Below are positions 51,020 to 61,000 of a stretch of DNA of 64,000 nt, one piece after another. A program made the translations under genes and the position numbers. Source of the DNA: Numida meleagris. Its lineage: Eukaryota > Chordata > Aves > Galliformes > Numididae. The DNA is taken from NCBI RefSeq assembly GCF_002078875.1, contig NC_034438.1, forward strand, positions 67,241,446-67,305,445, in the 5' to 3' direction. The notes beneath the pieces are model-generated. The model was not told the origin of the DNA, did no database searches, and saw nothing but the letters and a program-made list of their open reading frames with translations. How positions within the stretch are numbered: the first letter of the stretch is position 1; every line of letters begins with the position of its first letter.

Positions 51020-52520
51020 CTAAGGGAAATGAGACAGGCAAAGACTAAAACTAGGATTCTACATTTTAGTAAAATTAACCTCCATCTCTTCACAGAGTTA
51101 GTCAACAGAACATTCTGGGAAACTGCCCCCATGGGCAAAGATGCAGAACAGAGCTGGCAGATCTTTAAGGAGGCTTTCTTCGGGGCACAAGAGCTCTCCA
51201 TCCCCAGGTGTACCAAGTAAGGAAAGGAAGGCAAGAGACCAGCATGGCTGAACCAGGACCTGCTGGTCAAACTGAAGAGCAAGAAGAAAATGGCCAGGCA
51301 GTGGGAACAGGGACAGATATGGTGGGAAGAGTATAAGGAAGCTGCTAGGCTGTGCAGGGATGAGATAAGGAAAGCCAAGGCCCAGCTTGAACTAAACTTG
51401 GCAAAGAATGCCAAGAACAAGAAAGGTTTCTACAGGTACCACAGCCAGAAAGGGAAAGTCCAGGAGGGCATAACCTAGTGAGTGACACAGGTAAGCTGGT
51501 AACAACAGACGAGGCTGAGGTACTTAACAGCTTTTTTGCCTCGGTCTTTTCTGATAACTGCTCATCACACAGCCCTTAAATGTTTCGTTTGGTAGGAGGG
51601 CATTGAGAAAGCAACTGTAAGCAAAGATCAGGTTCATGACCACCTGAAGAACTGAACATCCAGAACTCTACGCGTCCTGATGAGATGCATCCCAGAGGCC
51701 TGAGGGAATTAGCTGATGTAGTTGCCAAGCTACTCTTTATGATATTTGAGAAGTCGTGGCAATCAGGTGAAGTTCCTGGTGACTGGAAAAATGACAACAT
51801 CACACCCATTTTTAAGAAGGGTAAAAAGGATGACCCCAGGAACTACTGACCTGTCAGTCTCACCTCTGTGCCGGGGAAGATCATGGAGCAGATCCTCCTG
51901 GAAACTATGCTAAGGCACATGGAAGGCAGGGAGTTGATACGGAAAAACTAGCACGGCTTCACCAGGGGCAAATTCTGCTTGACCAGCCTTAGTGGTCTTT
52001 TATGATGATGTCAATGCATCAATGGACAAGAGATGAGCCACTGATGTCATCTATCTCAACTTCAGTAAGGCCTTTGACACAGTACCCCACAACATCCTTC
52101 TCACCAAACTGGAAAGTTGTGTATTTGATGGGCAGACTGTTAAATGGACAAAGAATTGGCTGCAGGTTTGAGTCCAGAGAGTGGTGGTCAATGTCTCAGT
52201 GTCTGGATGGAGATCAGTGATGAGCGGTGTCCCCAGGGCTCGGTGCTGGGACCAACACTCTTCATCAATGATACTGACAGTGGGCAGCACCCTCAGCAAC
52301 TTTGCTGATGACACCAAGCTTTGGGGTGCAGTAGAGACACCAGAGGGACAGGATGCCATCCAGAGGGACCTAGACAGGCTTGAGCACTGGGCCCACATCA
52401 ATCTCATGAGGTTCAACAAATATAAATGCAAAATCTTTCACCTGTGTCAGGCTGGACCTGTGCTGGGCAGGGGTAAGGCTGGAGATCTCCCCAGGTCCCT
52501 GCTGGCCTGAGTTGTCTTCT
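51020..52520 (+). mobile_element. CR1 LINE with internal deletion, linker to RT plus 3' end
   Basis: Covers the ORF2 linker after the endonuclease (W-E-T-A-x-x-G, A-Q-E-L-S-I-P-R-C blocks) and the reverse transcriptase up to just after the active site. Motifs include N-F-S-K-A-F-D-T near 52059, the P-Q-G/S-V-L-G turn near 52230 and F-A-D-D-T-K at about 52301. Many stops and frameshifts are present, and the piece between the turn and F-A-D-D is shortened. After about 52440 the sequence jumps directly to 3' UTR-like text (ggagatctccccaggtccctgctggcctgag), so most of the ORF2 C-terminus was lost. It is a different subfamily from the 10.2-kb copy. Confidence 0.9.
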
Positions 52521-55500
52521 GGTGCTGTAATCTTCATTTGAAACACTGATAATAAAACTGAACATTATATTTAAAAACTGCTTATTTACATTAAAATCAA
52601 AGCCTGCTTTCAAGTGAATCATGAAGTCAAAGGAGTTTGAAATACTTATATTAATTCTTTGCTGATCTGAAACATAAGTGTCTTGGTAGAAAAAAAGACC
52701 CAGGATCATTCATTATGCAATGCATCTATTTCAATATAACCCTCAATCTCAATATAACCCTTATATATGTGTTTAAAATCCTAACAATCCTTTTTCTCCA
52801 AACTAAATCAGTGTTCCCACAAACTTTTTCTCTCCTTTCTCTCTTTCCCTCTGTCTCTCTGCCTCCATCCATCTGTCCTCCTACATCATTTAACAAGCAT
52901 CTTTCTCTGTCTGATCACCATTTTTTTTTTCTAAGAGCCTTTTGTATACTGCCTTCATTCTAGAAGAAGCTTTTAATGTGTTTGCCTATCTAATTATGCC
53001 TCCTTTAGTCTCATCAGAAAACATATTTTCCCACTTTCCAATATGATCAGTTATTCTTTTAATCCTACTGCCATGGATTTTTCCTCTTTCACTCTGTGAA
53101 CTTTGCATAAAAATGTCTGTGGATATGAAGATATATTTTACCCTACCACTTACTCTGTTTTCTATGTGCCCTTTTAAATATGTGGCGGATCCTACAAATA
53201 CTGCTTCTTCAGATATGTTTTATATAGTTTGACGATACTTAGGTGGTGCTGTACAGGGAGTTTCTTTCCAAACACTTCATATACATTATTACGAAAAATA
53301 CAGAGTTCAAAAAAGCATATTGTTTTAGACCACAAACATCACATAAGGTGAACAGTTGAGGCAGTCTGAAATAGCAGAATACTTGAGACAGGATCCCTGG
53401 CAAACAGATCATATATAGATGTAAATATAGCACAAGGCTTTAGCATTCTCTCATAATGCATGCATCAGCACCTTCACTACTACAGTGGCTCCCCAGAGCT
53501 GGCAGGCAGAACAGCTATCCTGGCTCAGATCAACCTTCCTTGTAAAATCCATGCCTACGTTATTTTCCAGATGGGTTTAATATTTCTTTTAGTACCATTT
53601 CGCTGTGAGGGAATATTGCCCACCTAGAAGCACCTAGAAATTTGGAATGAATTCTGCCTTCTGCTCCTCTGCTAACCCTGCCACTTCTACCCATGGTAGG
53701 AGACATAGAACAGCATGTGATATTACATACCATATGTTCTGCAACACCAAGCAAATTGCAAGTGGCAAGAAGTGCTCCTTGCTATGGGAAATTTCAGAGT
53801 GCTGAGCAAAATGGATGATGGCTTTTTGTTTGTTTGGTTGGTTGGTTGTTTTTTTTTTATTTCATATTCCTGGAACAGAATTGTCCCCTTTTCACAATGG
53901 TAAAAAATTAAATGGCCCCCAAAATTAAATAAATAGCTTTAAACTTGCCTCCAGGTTTGACCCTCACTCCCACTCCACAGGTTTAATATGCATAAATTGA
54001 TTTTCTGATGCATGTGAACATAGATAGACACCTACCAGTGTTTGTGACTGCAGAACCAGACATTGTTTGTGGGAGACCTCTGATGCTTATGGTTGCTATT
54101 TTAGGAAGTAGCTCAAAAAATGTTATCTAAAATACGGGCTAATCTAGGCCATAAATTCACAGATGACAGCATTGCTAAGTTCCTGTAGAAGACTTCCAGA
54201 TACTGAAGCACCTTTCCTCAATCAGGGATTGACTCACTAAGTCCAGTGCTCAGTACTGTACCCATATTCTGCTATTTTCATTGCCATAAATGCACACATC
54301 AAGCAGTTTTAAGAGTGGGAAACCACCTCTTACTTCCCTAGACTGTCAAGTTTCTATGCCTTGTATTAGCTACAAAGCACTGTGTAGGAATTGTTTTTCC
54401 TATTTCCGTCATTCATCCAAGTTTTTATGAGCTCAAGCAGGAGTTGCACAGTCAACTCCAATTCTTCCAGTTTTTTAAAGATCATCCACTTCTGCACAGA
54501 GATGTCAGGCTACAAGGCCGTCAATTTATATGCTCTTCCTATATAAGTAAGATGAATGGGTCATAATTATCCTCAAGTGAAGCACTATGTTTATTTGACT
54601 GTTTGTTGTTTTAGTGAGGGCCACACAATGAAAGTGGAGTTCCTATTCTGTGTGCAGCTTAACTCAGTGTGATGGTGGTGCTGCAGAGTTGTCGCTTAGG
54701 GTTCACATCTGCCAAAAAAAACCCAACGTTCTACAAAGAGAGGGCAGTTACGTATGCATCTTAATTGCTCTGAATACCAGTTTCACTATCAGTTTACCTT
54801 CTTTTAAACATCTTAAGATTGTGTATAACAACAGAGACAGGAATACTAAAGAATTAATAACAGCAGTTATGTGTTTGGATAATTTTTTCAGTCTAAAGGT
54901 GCGAAGAAGCCAGTGGAGTTCCAGTGGCTTTAAGCTGTGAAAATAGGGTATTAGGGGTTTTGGCTATTTGTTTTTAAGAGTAAATTGATTATTCATAGCA
55001 TCTCACAGAACAAATGCGGTCACTCATGAGCACAACAGAAGTCTACACACTTTAATATAGTGTAAGAAGCATGAACTCCATTAAAATTTGAACAACTCAG
55101 AAATGCGTATTCGGCAGTAATGTTTGCTGTGTACTTCCTTGCGGTTTTGTTGTTGTTTATTTGTTTAAACTGAGGAAATAATCTATGGGGGAAAAACAAT
55201 CAATGGCTTCACAAACTTGCTGTTGTTTATGAAATCGCCTGAAATGATCTGTAACTATTCACGAACAGCCAATCTTGAATGAAAATAAACTATTTGAACT
55301 GCCGTGCAATTTCCTTAGCAAAGAGATTCAGTTCCCTCTTTTACTTGATCTTGTTTTATTTTGTTTTCCCTGCTGCTTTTTATTTTGGTCTGGTAATCAC
55401 CATTGATTTCTATTCGGTACCAGGCTGAAGATGACAAATCCCATAAAATACATCTGACGATGTTTCTTCTTTGTGAGGCCTATTCTGCATGAAGGCAGAG

Positions 55501-57449
55501 GCCAGCAAAGCACTATGAAGGTCACATTAACTCGTATTGTTTCCAAATCAAAGGCTGGGTAGAGTCTTGTCTATATATACTGTGATTCTGTGGTGGTAGA
55601 GTCCTCCATAGGCAGCATTTTGTGCTGAAAGTTTGGTCACAAATTTTTTGCTTTTAAGAAAAATTGGTCTAACATAGCATGGATAAATCAACTGTGTATT
55701 TATTTCTGACGCTGGTTGCAGTGAGAAACAGATCATCAAGAGAAAATAATATTCACTTAAATGCAATCTTTTGTTTAACATAAATACTTTTGAATTAATT
55801 CCTGCCTATTGTCTCTCTTCTTTTTCTCCTCTCTTGTATATCCTGTATAATTTTAATCCAATACTGGAAGATTCCTGTATAGTTGTAGGCAACATTCATT
55901 TTTCACAATATTCACTAATATTGGATAAAGCAATTTATATGAAGAGGTTCAAAATATATATTCATTTACAAGGTGAAGGGAAACCCACTTTCCTCCAGTG
56001 CAAGAGGGCAACTTTAGACAAAACAACATCAAAAATATTTTTAAAATATAGCATGTATTCCTTAATCATGTTGGGTCTTTTGCAGCAGCAGCCACTATGG
56101 GAAATTTGGCAGAAATAGAATGTGATCGGGGACACAAAGGGATACTTTGAGGCTGTTACTTCCATGTGTTTCATTGCAGCAAAGTACACTCACAGCAAGA
56201 CAGGTCTTCCACTAGTGTAAATCAGCTGACAGCTAGTGACAAATATAGCTACATAAACGCAGTAATTAAAAGCAAAATTCGTTTGAAAAACACTTTGATT
56301 GACAAAAATATCTTTAGCAGACCCTGTAGGTCAATAATTAGAATCCCTTCACTCGCTGAAATGAGGGAAGTTACCATAATTTATGTCAGCTAAGGAGCTC
56401 ACCTGTGGTGTTCAGTGGAAGGTCCAACTGTGCAGCCCAGAACTCGCTGCTTTTAGGGGAAAACAGTCACACGCAGAAACTGTTTAAATCTGTAGCTGCT
56501 TTAAATACATATTTAAATACTAGCTTTCTGCTGCAGTACCAGTGTATTTATGCCTTAAAGGGCTCACAAACAAGTAAAAACGCTCCTCCCTGAGATTCAT
56601 TGTCTCAGCATGAAACAAGCAGATTGTCGCCTGTTGTAGCTGTTTAAACTCGCTTAGAATATTTTCCTGGCTAAGATAATAGAAACTGGTGTTATTCAGT
56701 GGTGCTTTTTACTTAATGCTTATCCCCAAGATAAAAACCACAAACTCATAATGTGTTTTGTGATTTGAACTACATGCCACTTAGGAGGAGATTTAAGTTT
56801 TTTTAAGGGTAGTTATGCCTTTACCTTTACCTAGCTGTAAACATTCCTGTTTCTACACTTCAACACTCTCACGGTATGTGCCTTTTGTTCCCTATCATAC
56901 CTACAAGGTTACTGCTGCGCTCAGGTCTGTGCATGTCAGCATACATGTGCACACCTATATGCTTGTGTATGAGCATCTGTGCCTGCACAGCCACTCTCCA
57001 TTAAGACAGGCAAATCCCTCAGAGGCCAGATCTCAAGGTAAAAGCACAACACAACAATCAGCTGCCACTTAACCTCAACCAGCCCATGGTAGAAGTGCAG
57101 CAGATGTATCTAGCAGATTGCAATCATTAAGTTACAGAAGCAAAGAAAATCAATTAACAGAGCAGAGACACAGAAGAAAGCAGAAGCACCTTTCTGTCTC
57201 TCATGTATTCTTACTCTCCTGCATGTAATACATGTGCTTGTTCATTCTTACTACTGTGGCCAATCCAAATTCTAGCAGGCATCCCTGGAAATGCATTGTA
57301 TTAGTTTCAGCAAGTATAAGGATTTTGTTTTTACACAAATGCCCTTGAAATATATGTGAAATATATCTGTTCATACCCAAAATATGAAATGTCTTTTGTT
57401 TGTATTCTCTCTGTCTGTAAATGGAAAAAGATTCACTTAATTTATAATT
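52521..57449. other. long AT-rich stretch, no gene recognised
   Basis: Contains a pyrimidine-rich tract at about 52830-52875 and a TTGG/poly-T tract near 53830-53860. No open frame shows a known domain. The 55.06-55.33 kb segment is noted as a conservation candidate. Confidence 0.5.
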
Positions 57450-57720
57450 AAAGAATCATGGACTCATTAAGGTTCTAAAAGATCTCTCAGATCAACTCCA
57501 ACCATCAACACATCCCTACCATGCCCACTAACCCATGTCCCTCAGCGCCACATCTACATGTCTCTTGAACACCTCCAGGGACACTCACTCCACCACCTCC
57601 CTTGGCAGCCTGTTCTAAAGCCTGTCCACTCTTTTGGAGAATAAATCTTTCCTAATATTCAACCGCAACCTCCTCTGCTGCAACTTGAGGCCACTACCTC
57701 TTGTCCTATCACTGTTATCC
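57450..57720 (-). mobile_element. CR1 LINE, 3' end (reverse), first of a tandem pair
   Basis: Starts with a degenerate tail (aaagaatcatggactcattaagg), followed by catccctaccatgcccactaa, ctccaccacctcccttggcagcctgttc and the reverse of the ORF2 end. The subfamily is like that at 27.3 kb. Truncated about 20 bases before the next CR1 tail. Confidence 0.92.
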
Positions 57721-57741
57721 CTGTTTTGAAATGAGATATGA

Positions 57742-58008
57742 CTTAGAATCATGGAATGGTTTGGGCTGGAAGGGGCCTTTAAGAACATCTAGTTCCAGCC
57801 CCCCTGTTACAGGCAGGGACGCCTCCCTAGGCCAGGTTGCTCACAGCCCTATCCAGCCTAGCCTTGAACGCTTCCAGGGAGGCGGCATCCACAACCTCTC
57901 TGGGCAGCCTGTTCCAGTGTCTCACAGTAAAGAATTTCTTCCCGATACTTAGTCTAAATTAACCCACTGCCAGTTTAATGCCATTTCCCCTTGTCCTGTC
58001 GCTAGACT
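57742..58008 (-). mobile_element. CR1 LINE, 3' end (reverse), second of a tandem pair
   Basis: Begins ttagaatcatggaatggtttggg, then gaaggggcctttaagaacatctagttcc, cccctgttacaggcaggg and the reverse of the ORF2 C-terminus through cccttgtcctgtcgctag. It belongs to the same 3' UTR type as the 3.0-kb and 36.3-kb copies, and so to a different subfamily from its neighbour. Confidence 0.95.
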
Positions 58009-61000
58009 TGTAGCCTTCTGGACTGTCGTTTCTGGCAAAACTTTTAGCACAACAGTACTAGAGAACTATCTTCAGTTCATGGTATTGCCTCTGGTTTTTC
58101 TTGCAGAAAACGCATTTTTTCTGAATCAAAGAGTTGCTTATGTCCTAAATCAAGAAAGGACTGTTGCACCATCTAAGGATCTTTTTTAAAGAGACAAAAG
58201 GAGATATTTGTATATGTGCACAGGGATATGATTATAATTTGCAAAATTGCATGGCAAAATTCAGCCTATGTCTCTTCACCTGATGAAATAAATAAAAAAG
58301 AGAAATGTGCACATTCTCATAGGACACTGTTGGTGTGGAAACATGAAACACACATAATGCATATTTAGTTATACACAGAACATATGCTCATGCGGTGTTC
58401 AAAAAGCAGAGCCAAGCATAACCACCAGTATGTTGCAGTACCTGCGCTGCTAATAGAGATTGTCCTTCCTACCAGTCCTGCTGTCATTCTCACTGAGAAA
58501 TTCTGTAAGGCTGTGGTGAACAGGAGGACCTGAATTACAGGAGAAAAAAAAATATTAAATTATCACCCTACTTCCTAGCAAGTAATAACATAAGATTATT
58601 CTCCTGAGATTTAGCCTCATCTTTGTATACCTGCAAGGTTTGAATAATTTAAGTGAAGCTGTGATATCTAGATATTATTTTTATATAATATATATCTATA
58701 TAATATTTATTTAATTGCCCTTTACTCTAGACCTTTCAAGTTTCACTCATCATTGTTGTATGACTGTTCTGCTTTAATGTGCATGGAGAGAAAACTATTG
58801 TGGAAGAATATAAATTTTCAAGGGAAAGCTAGGAAATTTCCATTATGTTGAAGCAAATTTATCCAAATGAAAGCATTGCTTAAGTAATGTTTGAATAGCG
58901 TATAAATTAAACCCTGAAAGCATCTAGTCACTCATTTTAATTGCTTGAATGCCTCAAGGGGCTTACATTAGATGAAGAATGGCCCTTAGGCAGATCATAA
59001 TATCTCTCTCAGGCAATACTCATAGCTAGGAGTATGGCAGCAGTGTTTATAGGAATGTCACAAGGAAACAAGGTTCAGATAGAGACACAACAAAGAAATT
59101 AGTGTTAATATGATCTAGAAAGATAAATATGGCACACATGTGCTTTACCTGAAATGGGGAAAAGCTACCTGTAACATAAATTTCAGCTTTGTTTTCCCTG
59201 TTATTGGAGTAAACATCTCTAGTTGAAACACTGATCTGATGATATTCTAAAAAGCACTACTCATGATTGTTTTGCTTTTGATTTACAGCTACAGTAGCAA
59301 AAAAATTGATTTGATTAATTATCAACTAAAAAGCTGCAGTGTAGGCTTTCTTTGTCTTTTATAGCCATCTGGTTCAAGATGAAGATAAAAAGTTGTTGAA
59401 AGTTACTGAAAAATGAAAGCATTTCAAAAGATGTAAGTAATTTAAAATGCAAAAACGTGGTGGTTGAAGTGAAGCGGAAACTTCTAGAAGTAGTTTCCTT
59501 TATATTTTGTTAGGCTGGAAATGGCCATGATTTATAAAAGGGACATTCTTAAGTGCATCTTACTTTAAGGACTATGCACAGCACTGAATTAGCTTAATAA
59601 TTATAATGAGATTGCTTTCAGAAGCAAATACATCAAATACATACATTGTCCCAGACATGAAAGAGGAGTATGTCTTATGACTGACCTTTACAACTAGTGT
59701 GTGAGACTAAGTCTGGCTGGCAAGGAACCACTTTGGTTACATGTCAGCAAGAACCTCTGACTTCAGCAGCAGTAACATTTAAGATCACAAGGCATAATTC
59801 AGGCAAAAAAAGAATGCACATTCTCTTTAAGAACAGGACTGTGTAATGCACATACAGAAATATTGCTGTGGGGAGAAATGTGAGAAAAAATACACACCAG
59901 TATGGAAAGCACTGTTATTATATCCCAAGATGTGATTACTGAAATCCCTCCAAAAAAATCAATCTTCATCTTCTCATTTTTAAAGGCAGATACTAAGATT
60001 ACAAGGAAACATTCTTGTCTAATTACTTGTAAAGGAATTTACTTATATTCGTCACAGAGGGGTAAAATTGCAAAAGATAAAGCCTAGATATCTCACATTT
60101 GCAGAACTTTGCAATTCCATCACAGCATTTACAACACTAAGTAATATGAATAATATTTTCTCCATCTCCTTTATGTATTTCAGGATCTATTTTGTCTCAT
60201 TGCTTTGCTATTTCTTACATTTCTGTTCTAGCAGAAAGGGTTTAGATCTCCAGAAGCTCTCAAAAGACTGCATGGCTATCCTACAATCAGAAAGCTTGAG
60301 CTAGGCTTACCAAAAATCTCATGTAAGTATTTTCTTCCCCAGTGAGATGAGTGCCACGGCAGGTTTTTGCAATTTTCACTGTTTTTAATTTGACTCAGGA
60401 AAGGCTCTTATTTCTTGATTTTCAGAACGCTACCTGATCTAAGGGAATTTGAGATTTAGTTTTGGAGCGAAACTCACAAGTTCCAGGAATCTTACTATGA
60501 GCGAATTGGATAAATGTTTGAATATGTCATGTGGATTTGAGGTGGATATGTCACTGTGGTGTAACTCAGAGACCTTTCACAGTGCACAGAAATATTTTAC
60601 AGCGTATAATGCACATTTATGAGAAAGTATGGATTACTTTCAGCATTCCTAGCTGAAGTTCAGAGCTTACAAAGTCACATGCATATGCTGATATTACTGA
60701 GCAACTTTATGGTAAAGGACTCTACTACTCCAAGTGCTGCAGTGTTGTAGCACATCTACAGAAAGATCCAGAGAAAGTCAGACAGATAGTGCCTCTCCTG
60801 GAGCAGGAAATGTGGGAGTGGAGATTGTCTCCTATACATGTGCAGTGGGGTGTACCAGAGGAAGCCCTGGGCAAATGGTTGATGAGACTTGTGCAACCAG
60901 CCATGCCCACTTCAAAGACGTGCTTCTGTCTCCAACACACGTCTGAACTGGAACTCAGAAACTCTTCAATTGTTCCTAAAGCTGCAGCCAACAATCTGTA

